Source: Macrocystis pyrifera (lineage: Eukaryota; Sar; Phaeophyceae; Laminariales; Laminariaceae). Taken from it: a stretch of DNA of 64,000 bases. Of this stretch, positions 10,973 through 22,005 are shown piece after piece; the stretch's first letter is position 1; each line of letters opens with the position of its first letter. Both the position numbers and the translations under genes were made by a program. Under the pieces are notes generated by a model. That model searched no databases and was not told the DNA's origin. It was given only the letters and a program-made list of their open reading frames with translations. The stretch covers positions 9,353,665 through 9,417,664 of the forward strand of contig JASSKH010000025.1 in assembly GCA_031763025.1 (NCBI GenBank). Reading direction: 5' to 3'.

Positions 10973-12755
10973 ACCAGGTAATAAACATGAACTGGAGGTA
11001 CACTAAAGGTGCACTGAGTTACGTAGACGAAGTATACTTCGAGTACCTACGTTGTGTAGTTATGAGAGACCAAAACTACTATTGATACTAATATTTAATA
11101 TTGATATTAATACTTCTGGTGTAGACTAAAGGATAAACACACAAATACAGCAAACGTACCTCCGATCTTATATACCGGTACTGGCGATTCACTCGTTCTC
11201 TCTGGCCAAACGTGGTCTGTCTGTCTGTCGTACCTATATTTTAAGACTAGTGTGTGACCCTCGCGGGCGCTCCGATTACGGCCGTTTCGGCCTCGAATCC
11301 CGCCGTGGGTACATGGGCATAGATGGGTGCAGACAAGGGGAACCGGCCGTCTCGCGCCTCGGCGCCGGCCCTCGTGACGTTTGATAGTACACATGTTTGA
11401 GAAATCACGAAGCTCGTCGGCTCTGGCCATGATGATGTACATGGTTCCTGTAATGTACCCGGTACCAGTACCTGTTTAGCTCAGAAATCAGAAGTTGTAC
11501 ATAACTGGTATTAATACGTGTTTTCGAATGTACCAGAGTGCGTGGAACACGAGACGCTATTAATAGTCAACAAACACGGGAGCGCAGCACACGCACCACA
11601 ACAGCAGTAGTCAATGGCGGCGATGGCATTGACGACGAGGCGTTGCCCGACCTGGTGGGGAACTATCTTCGCATCATACACTCAAATCACCAAGTACCCG
11701 ACCACACGAGTGCAATTGTACCTTGTAAAGGTACCTGGTATATACAGCAGTGCTTGTATTGCTAAGCAGTGTTCGTTGTGTGTATTAATAGCACCCTTAT
11801 TATTAATACGAAGCAGGTGCTGTATCTGGTACAGAATACACACACGCCAAGAGGGCATCATCTAACGTGATTTCAGGAACAAGAGGCGAGCTTTGCGAGC
11901 GATCGACTCCGGCCTACCCACCTTCATGCCGCGAGGTACTCAAAAGGGTTTCGCTGCAATCATGCATCGTATCCAAACAGCCTCATGGCAGTATTAATAC
12001 ACCATACATTCATCATTATGTGGTGCGCGTAAGAGCGGGCTTAAGGCTGAAGCTCGGAAGATTGTTCACGTACTGCTGTGGTATCAGTCCGAAAATGTAA
12101 GGACCGTTTGCGAATAAATATGGACATTAAACGCGGCGTACATTTTCGGACAGAGTCGTCAAGTAAATAATATTAATGGCACGAGTACTGCTGAGTTACG
12201 CCGTACGACGAAAAGCTACGTACGAACGAACGACACCAGTCTGAAGCAGCAATTGCGATCAAGCGCGCCTCTTCTCCGAAAAAAGCGTTCATGTTTTTCA
12301 CGGAAGAGACAAGCCTATCACGAAAAGCGGTGCCTACCTAATGCACAACCGCGGGACTTTTGAGGAACAAGGTTCTACGCTGTTCCAGTGCACGGGTTTG
12401 GGCACACTGCAGTGCCTCCAAGCGAAAACGAGCATGTTCCGCGCGTACGCGGCAATGCTTCGTGCATGTAGAATGACAAAGCACTGGCCACACACACACG
12501 TGTCCTCGATCCTGTGCGTCTTCATCCTAGCCGTCATAAGAACCCTCGCGAGAGAACCATCCTATGCAGCGGAGATAGCGTACAACTTACGGAAAACTAA
12601 AGCCCACAGGGATCCACAATCCATCTCTCACTCTCTCGTGCCGATGCAAGAGGCACGCAGGTTTTGCCGGCGAGCCGAGCATGCATGAACCAACGACGCA
12701 GAGACGAGGAGGGTTTTGGGCACAAAATCCTGATCAAATCATTCCACGAACTCAC

Positions 12756-12828
12756 CGACAGCGGAGGGTGCGATGAAGGCGCTAGCGCACATCGCGCACA
12801 GGGCAAGGATTACGGCCGTGAACTTCAT
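12756..12828 (-). CDS. First exon: ER signal peptide with plastid-import ASAF motif
   Basis: The ATG at 12,828 opens MKFTAVILALCAMCASAF, followed by IAPSAV and a donor GTGAGT (phase 1). A single Lys, a 12-residue hydrophobic core and an ASAF cleavage motif are what stramenopile, cryptophyte and haptophyte plastid preproteins use. The signal peptide enters the ER, and the Phe after cleavage directs import through the periplastid membranes. The matching next exon seems to be at 5,016-5,281, since phases and the resulting AVVKSGSFVAP junction fit. Any acceptor with phase 1 would also do, so the partner remains provisional. The start is the only ATG in this frame near the signal peptide. A CT-rich leader lies just upstream. 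Confidence 0.75.
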
Positions 12829-13623
12829 GGTAGGGTATGTGGTGGGAGAAACTGAGAAGGTTGCTGGGAAGGTTGCTGGTAGAGTTTGTTGAAGCCGAGA
12901 AAGCAAGATAATCAGTAGGTACGAGACAGCGGACGGCGCCTTTTGGCTTCTTCTGTAGGGGACGCAATCAAATCATCCCCTGATTGAGGTCTGTATCCGG
13001 ACCACTTTAGGACCTGCGCACTGCTTGATTTGTTTGTGTGTCGTTGTTGTTTCACGTTTCAGGTTTATTTCGTGTACACTGCTGCTGCTGTATCAACCTT
13101 TCTTTCTCTTTAGGTATGCAAGCAGGCCTGCGACCACAGCACAAAACCGACAACAAGAATCATAGGCCAAATACTGTGAAACATGTGACCACTCACAAGT
13201 CGTCAGGAGGCAACGCAGTACACAACAACTTTGGGGGCACTGCGGGCCATGTGGGGGTATATCCGTGCGCAATATTTACGATCGGCGGGTACGACGAGCA
13301 TACCTCCGGTGTTTCTTCGACCACAATCTTTCATCGTTGGTGATTTCTTCTCCGAACGTTTCACTTTTTTCAACGTTATTATTTGTACGATGCAAATAGA
13401 TGAGATGGTATTGTTACGCGCCACGTAACACATACCTGTCGACGCTGGGTAAAAGCGACTTGGCAGCGTTGGGCCACACCTACCGTCGTCATTGGCCTGT
13501 CGTTGTGTCCATAAGCATATCAATTTATTTAGTGCACGTACAGCAAGCAGTGCTTGCCAGTGTTGCCACCTCGTAGTGAATTATTACATGTGCGATAAAT
13601 ATTTCTGTGTCCCTTTGCCATCG
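12829..13623. other. Upstream region of the plastid-protein gene
   Basis: Holds the presumed promoter and 5' leader of the minus-strand gene. A tract rich in CAACCTTCCCAGCAACCTTC (minus strand) lies within 60 bases of the ATG. No TATA box stands out. Nothing else is recognised. Confidence 0.35.
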
Positions 13624-13973
13624 CCGGCGTCCCCGGTGGCTTGGTAGTAGGTGGTCCGCGTGCCTATCAAGATCAATTTCGTGGGTTCAAATCTCACCGA
13701 GTGCATGCTCGTAGGGACTTTTTCTTGCATAAAAATTGATACGCGGAAAGCGCGAGAGAGCGTGAGTTAGCTACATTCGATGAAAATCGACGAGCAGTGG
13801 GAATGCTGAACCCTATGCGCGACAAAAAATAAAGGCACGTACCGGGGGGGAGAAGGGACGACACCTGTGACCACGGTTTGTCCAGAAGATCGTCGAGGGT
13901 AAAACCTCCTACGAGTGGGCTGGAAAGTAAAAGTGATGATGAAAATAAATAAATAAATAAATAAATAAATAAA
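13624..13973 (+). mobile_element. SINE family 1 with (AAAT)n tail
   Basis: Near-identical to the 7,175 copy, including head and body. It has a 3-base insertion in the A box (GGTAGTAGGTGG) and a tail of AAATAAATAAAT instead of pure A. The very low divergence suggests recent activity. Confidence 0.88.
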
Positions 13974-14052
13974 CCTTCGCGGTGGTGGAACAGCCCCTCC
14001 GCCAGTAGGGCGGGCGCCAAGACGATGTAGACATAGCACTGGAACGGGACAG

Positions 14053-14942
14053 GTGTCGCTATATTCACACTTGCCGGAAGATAGCTACACTGATGCGAAG
14101 CTGAAGGAGCACGATGTCGTCGCGAATATGGAAGCGGTAAAGAACAACGTTGTCCCCAGTTTGAGCAACTACAAGGCCGGCCACCTCGAGGCGTCCTGTT
14201 AAAACAGCAAATGAAACCCAGCCCGTTTTCGTGTTTAAAGTTTCGGGTGCTCGAGTGAGGGCCAGTACAGTTTCGGCATTTTTTTTGCGGTATTTGGGCT
14301 AAATGACACGTCCTTCCTACGTTCGACGTCTCACGGGTGGTGACGACCACGTAAACACCAGGGAAGAACCGCTAAGGGCTGTTTGCGCGAAAGGTGTACC
14401 CATCAAGACCAACTGCCGCGCTTTCGTCGGTAGTGGAGGCCCCGCAAGTACCGCTCGTGGCAAAGGCTTTGGTTGAATCGCCGATGACCTTCAGTTTGAG
14501 CAGACAGAACATCAAGCTGCTCGAGACCAGGGGGGGGGCAGCGGGTGGCTGAGCTGTCGTCAATGCCATCCAGATTTTCGCGCGTTTGCCAGGGGGTACC
14601 TATGAGACGGCAGCGGGGGCGTAGAAAGACCACATCATAATCACTTTTGGCAGCAGCACGAAGGTGAAAGGTGCTGTGCACCCGACGAGCTTTCCCGGGA
14701 CTTTCAAGCATCCGAAAGAGACGAACGCAAATTGGAAATTCAGTGGGGAGTGCCAGTTGTATGCGCCCGAGACGAAATGTGTCAGGCGGACTGCAATTCT
14801 GGCCCACGATGATGGCACACGTGGAGTGCCGCCGGCCCGAATAATTAATACTGTTCAGATTAAAAACATTGTGTTGTATGATGCGTGCAGCATGTGCACA
14901 GTCTCCATATGCTTCAGGGATAGATTCTGCCACCACTTGTAG
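14053..14942 (+). pseudogene. Coding-like relic in three open pieces, family unknown
   Basis: Three plus-strand stretches read like real protein but are separated by stops and frame changes. Piece 1 is 14,053-14,202 (49 residues, starting VSLYSHLPEDSYTDAK, ending in TAA). Piece 2 is 14,303-14,476 (57 residues from an ATG, MTRPSYVRRLTGGDDH, with a basic Gly-rich end). Piece 3 is 14,625-14,942 (105 residues, with TFKHPKETNANWKFSGE and PETKCVRRTAILAHDDGTRG). Composition is balanced and unlike the random ORFs around it. An acceptor-like GGGACAG precedes piece 1. I do not recognise the family. It may be a decayed gene, a mobile-element gene or an old viral insertion, or these may be exons of a live gene. 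Confidence 0.35.
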
Positions 14943-16146
14943 GCGACGTTTGAATTCCGTTGATGTTACGAGGATGGTTATATTCTTGTGTTGAGCATTT
15001 TCTGTTGATCAACGTATAGTTCATGCGTGTCTTGATTATTCCGTAAGAAATGTCGCATGCTGTCCTTGCAAACTACATCCGACACTTACCGCCGGTGCAC
15101 AGCTTTTGAGAGCGGAATGCGTTTGAGATATCTGCGAAGAACTTATTGGGTTTACCTGGTATATGTTTCGGGGGGCTGTAGGAGCAGTGAGCGACGAAGA
15201 CTGCTTCTGCGTGCTGCCCCCAACGAAGACTCACGAGCGTAATGAAATACGTGTTGTTTGAGAAACTACTCGGTTTAGGTGCAAGAGAAGATACGATGCG
15301 CACACCTGTAAACCCGGTGATGACTTCCCATGGGCACGTTCTTCCACCTGCACGTTGTTAATAATTATTGACTTCACCCGGCCGGGCTAGCTGCTTGCTC
15401 ACGGTAAGTAAGTGCTCGTGGAATTATCATAGGCAAACTGAACCTGTCGCTGCAGAAAAACATCGTCTGACCTATTGAAAATGTCCAGAGGAAAGGCGAG
15501 AAGAAATAAGTGTATCTATGTAGAGAACATCATGGAAAACGTAGCCAGCATCTGTGTTGTGGACAAGTATAAATAGACCCAAAAGCTGTAGTACTCGTAT
15601 TGTTGGCCAGTGCCAATAGATAGATGAAGAAAGCGAGTTTGTTTATTACATGCCGTAGGTCGTGCGCGTTCACAAAAAACGAAGTCAAATTACAATTAAA
15701 TTGAAATATTGCCGCTCCCCAGACATCACCAAGACCATAGCAGCACTCCGACACTGACCAACTTGAGACAACTTGTGCAGCGAAACAACTTCCACGCGTT
15801 AGCCCACAATCGTCCGCTTCTGTAGATGTCGAGTGTGTGGAAATCGGTCACGTACAGCTCTCGCAATCAGTATTACGAAAACACAACTTTTTTAGTTACA
15901 GACAGACGAAGCCTGTACCCACCGCTATACGAAATACTTTTTTTCGCCTATCGGCAAAATAAGTCTTTTGGTCGCTTTGCTCCCTAGTTTTTGGCGCTCG
16001 GCGCCAATTTAATTTAATTGCCGGCTCCAGGTAAGACCATGGGCGTGCGGCCGGATTCCCACTTCATGATCATGGATTCATTGATAGATATAAGAAGGAT
16101 AAGATATTTCGGGAGATAGGTCCCTGATCTGTACTGACTGGCATGA
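14943..16146. other. Gene-free stretch, nothing recognised
   Basis: AT-rich spacer with one TACCTGGTA (15,153-15,161) and a fragment resembling the GATC-rich repeat near 16,070-16,150. No exon or RNA gene is supported. Confidence 0.3.
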
Positions 16147-16714
16147 TCTACTGTTATTGCACTCCAGAGTTATTGGAGCCTGTTCGGCGGGCACAGACTG
16201 TGTATTGAGCTGGCGGAGGACCTTCCAAGGCCACGGTTAGGGGGAAGACGGTCTGCGGTAGCAGGAGCCTTGCAGTTCGCAGAAATCTTGGAGGAGGACG
16301 GCCCCCGGCTGGAGCCGGCCAGTTCCGTCACGACTGGTTCCCACAATACCTGGGAAGAGATGGTGAGGACCCATGGGGGAAGTCCAACCTCTTCGTTTCT
16401 GTTGTGCACCCTGTTCAGCGATGCTCTCGGCCTGCCCCAGCGAGCCTACCTCGACTTCCCCCGACCGATGGAATGGCGAGCGGCAGCCGGTCACTACCGT
16501 GAGGTTTTCGCCGCGTACGGCATCCGACCGCAGGACATCGTGCTCTGGCGCTAGAATCGGAGGATCTACATCCTACCTCATGTCCGAGAGTTTCTGGCGG
16601 GCCTCGACTCCCCATGGGAAGACCGGTTGACGAGGTGCACCGTAGGGGTCCGAAACGCGCTAGAAGCAGGATCCTCCTTTTCCGACGGAGGCGAGGACCC
16701 TAGGGTTCATAAAC

Positions 16715-17897
16715 GTGTTTGAGCCAAGGAACGCGCTGCCTCCTTCTCCGACGGCGGTAGGGGCAACAGCGGAAGGAACGGACCCGGCACTGGAGAGCGG
16801 CCCGTTAGCAGCGGGGGTGACGCTGTCAGTAGGAGAGGCTTCAGTGTCTGAAGGCGACCCGCGAGTAAGGCGACAGGCAGAGCCAGGAGATGCTGGTTAT
16901 GTTGCAGCGGAGAACTTTCGCACTGCCGGAGATGGAGATACCACGGCACCGGGACACTTGTCCCCCCTCCCGAGACAGCCCACTGCCACTCCAACGACGG
17001 CGGGAGCCGCAACGGGAGGGACGGAACCGGTGCGGGCGAGCAACCCTTTAGCAGCGGGAGTGACACCGCCGGAAGGTGAAGCCCCGTCGCCAGAAGGCGA
17101 ACCGGGGGTAAGAAGGCAGGCGGAGCCAGGACATGCTGCTTCGGTAGCCCCGGAGAACCCCCACACCGCAAGGGACAGGGAGGCCACGGCGCCGGGACGC
17201 TCGCCCCCCCCCCCCTCTGACACAGCCCAGTATCACCCCGGCAACAACTGGAGCAACTGCGTCCACGCCCACCGGCGAAGCAGAGGGTGGGGGGAGCGCA
17301 AGAGGCAGGCGAGGTCGACCGCGCGGATCTGGAAGAGGATCACGAGCGGCGATAAGTGGAAGAGGGGTCGCCACGAGCCGGGGGAGAATCTCTCGACCCG
17401 GGAGCGGCGAGCCGCCCATCGCCCCTGGCGAGGAAGGGGGTGGCGGAGGAGAGATTGAATTTCGCAGGGAAGGAGGGGACGGAGAAGGAGGAGGTCCAGC
17501 ACCAGAGAGCGTATTGAAACTTCACGCTTTCATCGCAGACGACCAAAGCAGTACGACCTGCGGGGATTGTAGGGCAACGATTGCTCGGGGACACCGAGTG
17601 GGGGGGTTACCTTGTGGACGTCAACATGCAATGCATGCGAGGTGCGTGGTGAATGCAGTCAGGCGAGGCGGGGCGCAGATGCCGCTGCTCTGCGGCGCTA
17701 GGGGATGCACAGCTCGTCATGGAAGACGGGAAGCACTAGAAGCGGCAGTTCAGGAAGACCCCGGACTGAGCGTTACGGCAGCGGGGCTCGGAGGGAGATC
17801 TGACGACCGCGAGGATGGGCACCGGGATGGGCTCCTCTATCCCTGGGACCAAGATACGTTGGGGATCGCAGGACCACTCGACGATGTTTCCCCTTGA
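16715..17897 (+). pseudogene. Retrotransposon N-terminal region: Pro/Ala repeats and Cys/His cluster
   Basis: Frame 2 from 16,715 has two tandem repeats of about 80 residues. Each carries PLAAGVT, a VRRQAEPG stretch and a TAPG end. At a 13-base C run (about 17,205-17,217) the natural frame shifts to frame 0, where a third, partial repeat (TPATTGATASTPTGEAEGGG) and an Arg/Gly-rich linker continue. Then comes a zinc-binding pattern at about 17,560-17,710: CGDC, later LPCGRQHAMHARC, then LLCGARGC. It resembles a RING or PHD finger and probably binds nucleic acid or protein for the element. The frame ends at 17,897. Confidence 0.65.
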
Positions 17898-19700
17898 GGA
17901 CCCCCAACAACGCTTCGTCACTGTTATTAAAGTGCAATCAAGATTGGCTACTGCTCACGCCAAGCTTATCACCCACGTGCTTGGCCTCCTTAACCACGCC
18001 CTGGGAGAGCATCGCCCACACAGACAGTCGGAGACGCCGACCTCACTCTTGAGGTCAGTCAAGCTTTGGTACATCCTCCCGGCTCTACTGCACTCGCAGG
18101 ATGGCCGAGTGAAGCGGCGCGAGAGGTTCGCGTATGTCGAACACGGTGATTTCACCCTTCTACTCCCGTGGTTAATGGAGTTTACCCGTCGAACATCGAC
18201 AAGACAGAGGGGTCAAGCTCGCGAAGTGACGGACGCTGATTTGTTCAAGAGGGCGTCTTCAGCATGCCGCCATCCAGGGGGGTGCCTGTCCCAGCACGCA
18301 ACTTCCTCGCGGAACCACGCGCGCCGGGGAGCGAGGAAACGTGGGAGCGAGTGAAAGCAAAGTTCCTGGAGGAGGATCAGACCGCCGTCTCCGAAGCAGC
18401 AGCGGCAGCGGTGGCTGCAAGTTCCTCCGACCCGGAGGAAGGGAGTGGGCCCAAGTGGCGCCCGAAGGAAGAATTCGACCCACAGGTGGCCCTCGAGGTC
18501 ATCAACTCTCGCAACGCGGTATCAGGCGCAGGAAGCGATGGCTTGCGCTTTTCGCACCTGCAGTCAATTATCAGGACTGGCATTGGGCACGAAAAATGCG
18601 GGGCTCTCATTGAAGCCTTCTGGAGAAGAATTATCGACGATCCAAACGCCTTTCCGCCGGAATTCCGGCAGCTTTTCCTGCAATCCAACCTCACTGCCTT
18701 GAGTGAAAAATGCCGCCCCGTCTGCGTAGGGATGACATGGAGACGCCTTCTCACAGCCGGGACCATGCGGCAGTGGCGACCACGACTGGAGGAGACCAAC
18801 CGCGAGGCGAGACAGTTTGGAGTCGGAGTACGAGGGGGGGGGTGGAGCAGGTAGCGCTACGCGCCCGGGTACACCACGAGGCAAAAAACTGGCTGATTCT
18901 CACAGACTGCTCCAACGCCTTCAACACGGTGAAACGGACGGCTGTGCTTGCAGAGGTAGTCACCTACGCGCCTGCGCTTACACCGTTCGTGACAAAGTGT
19001 TACGGGGAAAGAACTTCTCCCGTGTTCTTCCAGATGGAATCGGGAGAAAGGCGCAAGATTGAATGCTCCAGCGGGGTACAGCAAGGGGATGCCATGGGGC
19101 CGGCGTTGTTTTGCATGCCTCTCGTACCGGTGCTGAAGCGGACCCAAGCGGAGCTCGAGCCAAAAGGAGTGGAGGCATTCGCCTACTTAGACGACATCAG
19201 CATCAGAATGATGGAAATCACACCCGATACTGTGGAAGTTGTGCCTTTCCTATAGCGTGAGCTGTCCAACATTGGCATTGCAATCAATCCGGGCAAAACG
19301 GTTGCCTTGCCCCCGAAGGGGCACGTACCTAATTCGGAACAAATCGCCCTTCTTGAAGGTATTGGCGTCCGCATCGCGGAACGGGGTGGAGCAAAGGTGG
19401 TTGGGGTTCCCGTCGGTACCGACGAATACGCGATGGAGAGCGCAATGGAGATAGTCCACAATGGGGGAGCGGAACAACTCGCGCGGATGCTACCGCGTAT
19501 GCCAGACAAACAAGCAGCCAACCTGATCGCTACCGGCTCTATGGTGCAACGGATCGCCTTTATAGAAAGAGTAATGGACCCGGAAATGTCCCTGCCCGCA
19601 TGCCTAAAAGCAGACGGCAACGCGATGTGGATGCTGGAGAAATTGCTTGATCTCCCGGGGACAGCAGAAGAAACGTCGTTCCTCGAGAATGGGTGCCCAA
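17815..19700 (+). pseudogene. Retrotransposon reverse transcriptase domain (broken)
   Basis: Readable in pieces: frame 1 to about 18,280, frame 0 to the G run at 18,833, then frame 2. The finger region has RNAVSGAGSDGLRFSHLQSI and a CRPVCVGMTWRRLL motif. Motif A is LILTDCSNAFNTV, with the catalytic Asp present. Motif B is SSGVQQGDAMGPALF. Motif C is AYLDDISI, with both Asp retained. A TAG at 19,253-19,255 interrupts the same frame right after the palm, and reading continues with RELSNIGIAINPGKTVALPP. The catalytic residues survive although the frame does not, so decay looks fairly recent. A frameshift at about 19,690 leads to the connector. Confidence 0.85.
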
Positions 19701-21118
19701 CAAATCAGTTGGTCTTGCAGCCTTACCAACAGCCGCAGGCAAGACTGACCACGGGGGCCGGAGGTTTGGACTGGCGTCGGCTGAAGCTCGGAGGATGTCA
19801 GCGTCCGTCGGAAGCCTGGTGGCGACGGTGCCGGAGGTGCTTACTGACCTGTCCGGCGCTATCGGGGACAAAGTCCGGAGGGAGCTCCCCGATTCAGACG
19901 TCGTCCGGCGCATCTGGAACAGCATCAGGGACCTCCGCGATGTGCATGGGGTTTCAGAAGAAGCCATGGCGAACATCGTGCCGGAAAGCTGGCGGGATAG
20001 AGCATTTCGAGGAGGAGAACAAGAGGCCTCAGGGTTGTCGGTTGCGGAAGTGTTGCCGGCGCACGATGCCGAATCTATCAGCTGCAGCAAAGCGCAGCAT
20101 AGACTGGGGAAGCTGGTAAACCGAGTCCGTTATGAGAGATACGTGGCTTCACTGGACCAGCTCCCCGTCGAGACGACGACCCAGCGGGGCACGGGTAACC
20201 CACAAGAAGAGAAAGAGTCGAGGGGTCTGGCCAAGGCCCGGCAACGGAGCCAATCGGGACCAGGGGGCTACTGCATTCCTAAGGGCGAGACCTGTCGACG
20301 CGGCCAGAGTCATCCCACCGTCAGAGTTTGTGGCTGCGGGAAGGCGGTTTCTGGGGATTGAGGAGTTCCTAGCGGCAAGGTGCCCCTGCTGCGGTGCAGC
20401 GGAGGCTAATACGCGACATGCACGATTATGTCATCGATCGGGCGCGCAAGTAAACCAGCACCAGCCTCTGGTGCACGCGCTCTCCCGCACCTTCAAGAGG
20501 ATGTCCATCCGCCACCAAATGGAAAGCGGAGCCCCCTTCCACGCAAACAGGGATCTCCGCATGGACATCGTCATCGAGGCAGGAGGACTCCGAGATGCTA
20601 CGGCATCAGAGTATCGCGATAAAGCGATACTCCTCGACGTCACGTATGCAGATCCACAAGCGGGGATCCACATGCGGGCAGGCAGCGCTGACTGAGACAG
20701 ATCAGCTGCTTCCACTTCTGAGGCGCGCAAGCGCAGTCACTACGCTCGTCCGGGACAGGTGTCCTTCGACGAGCGCAGCTACAAACTCGCCACCCTCGCG
20801 GTGGAAAGCTTTGGGCCCCTCGGAAAGGAAGGCAGCTATCTAATTGATCAGTTGGCGACAAGTATAGTTGGCGGGACGGACGGATCGTCCCTGGCGCGGA
20901 AGGGCGTATGCAAAGAACGCCTCTTCCAGATCATCTCGGTGACCACACAGGTCGCAATTTCACGCAGAGTACACAGGTATAAACTTGGACTGAGGGACCG
21001 CCAGGCCGCTAGGGAAAGGGAGGAAGAAGCCGGAGGAATGCGGCCAATTTGGAAACGACAGGCAGAGAAGTGTATGAGGGATACTACTGATTTAAGGAAT
21101 GATATTTGGTTTATATAG
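19700..21118 (+). pseudogene. Retrotransposon connector and restriction-like endonuclease (broken)
   Basis: Frame 1 (about 19,700-20,200) is a helical connector. A shift to frame 2 follows. The finger CPCCGAAEANTRHARLCH lies at about 20,380-20,435 (Cys, Cys, His and Cys in place). It precedes the nuclease core RMDIVIEAGG ... KAILLDVTYADP at about 20,560-20,655, the Asp/Asp-Val-Thr pattern of R2-type endonucleases. A TGA at 20,693-20,695 breaks the frame where the sister copy reads CGA (Arg), a simple CpG transition. The C-terminal tail (about 20,696-21,100) is basic and conserved between the copies, including VSFDERS and GKEGS stretches. Confidence 0.85.
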
Positions 21119-21155
21119 GAACGGCATCTACGCTATTTTGTCAGAAGGCAAGCAT

Positions 21156-21174
21156 AGTAATAATAATAATAATT

Positions 21175-21205
<31 letters not shown>

Positions 21206-21221
21206 CAACAACAACAACAAT

Positions 21222-21256
<35 letters not shown>

Positions 21257-21290
21257 CAACACAACAAACAACAACAACAACAACAACAAC

Positions 21291-21385
<95 letters not shown>
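21156..21385 (+). repeat. TAA/CAA microsatellite tail of the retrotransposon
   Basis: About 230 bases of TAA units with blocks of CAA. It directly follows the TTGTCAGAAGGCAA end shared with the second copy, whose tail is TAA/AAAT, so it began as the element's 3' tail and then expanded. The Asn, Ile and Leu homopolymer ORFs across it are not genes. Confidence 0.9.
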
Positions 21386-21574
21386 GAGTAATAATAATAA
21401 CAACATCTCACAAGGACACAGGACCTACCTGGTATATACAGTAGGTTAGGATCCAGAGTATCTACTATTTCTCACACTGCCTGCAGATCGTTATCTACCA
21501 CCACTATTAATAATAATACTGTATGTATTTACTGCCTGTATAGATAGGGGATGGTGTGTTTTATTTAGTCGAAT

Positions 21575-21597
21575 CCCCCCCCCCCCCCCCCCCCCCC
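21575..21597. repeat. 23-base C run
   Basis: Uninterrupted C homopolymer, the second longest in the window. Confidence 0.9.
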
Positions 21598-21624
21598 ACC
21601 AATTCGATCGAAGCCGCCATCGAT

Positions 21625-22005
21625 GTGCAAGAAAGTCCGCCTCTCAAACGCTTATTAGTAGGATGCAGGTCACCCTTCGTGCGACTACCCCGACATAACC
21701 TTTTTACCACGGCGCTTCGCGCTTGGCAAGCACTGTCTGCCTGGTCGGTGAAAATTCGTCGTTCTCCGTGCCGGCATTGTTTCATAGAGATGTGCGAGGG
21801 TCTACGGACACGCGACTACCGCCATGCATGACACATGAATATACCCCCCCCGCGCCCGCTTCACGCCTGGTGCAAGCAATGAATGCCTGCCTGGTCGGTG
21901 AGCAACCGTCGTGCTCCCTCCGTCCCGGTATTGCAGGGATATGCGAGGGTCTACGGCCACAAGACTACGGTCATACACAACACGATACCCCCCCCCAACC
22001 CCGGC
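21625..22005 (+). repeat. Dispersed repeat, one full unit plus a tandem partial unit
   Basis: Unit 1 (about 21,625-21,852) has GCAAGAAAGTCCGCCTCT, then CTGCCTGGTCGGTGA, GCGAGGGTCTACGG and a C run. Unit 2 (about 21,865-22,005) repeats the second half. A third copy lies inverted at 61,925-62,148. The conserved terminal GCAAGAAAATCCGCCTCTAA and the C-run end suggest a non-autonomous element of about 230 bases. Confidence 0.7.

Larger units (their letters stand above)
5282..12755 (-). other. Proposed 7.5-kb intron of the plastid-protein gene
   Basis: The donor G|GTGAGT at 12,755 and the acceptor ACAG before 5,281 match in phase. The interval holds three MITEs, a SINE, a 0.6-kb fold-back element, an interstitial telomere-like stretch and five TACCWGGTA motifs. 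I found no convincing exon inside. One minus-strand stretch at about 8,598-8,680 (LPFAQAGLKAVAAVCF) could be a short exon, but there is no family support. If the two exons are unrelated, this is intergenic. Confidence 0.4.
16147..21385 (+). mobile_element. Degraded non-LTR retrotransposon with C-terminal restriction-like endonuclease
   Basis: About 5.2 kb in the plus direction, GC-rich against its flanks. In order it holds a short open segment, a Pro/Ala-rich region with two tandem repeats, a Cys/His (RING-like) cluster, a reverse transcriptase, a Cys-His finger and an endonuclease core. The 3' end is TTGTCAGAAGGCAA plus a long TAA/CAA tail. RT plus C-terminal finger and endonuclease is the layout of early-branching LINE groups such as R2, CRE, NeSL or HERO. 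Frameshifts (several in homopolymers) and two in-frame stops make it dead as sequenced. The 5' end is not defined. The sister copy at 37,550-38,507 shares the last 0.9 kb. Confidence 0.85.

Noticed and set aside
11107-11442. Possible next exon of the ASAF gene (111-codon minus ORF)
   Set aside because: Arg/Cys-rich, no acceptor with the needed phase and no plausible mature protein; the 5.3-kb exon fits better.
21099-21449. ORFs of poly-Asn, poly-Ile and poly-Leu
   Set aside because: They only translate the TAA/CAA microsatellite in different frames.
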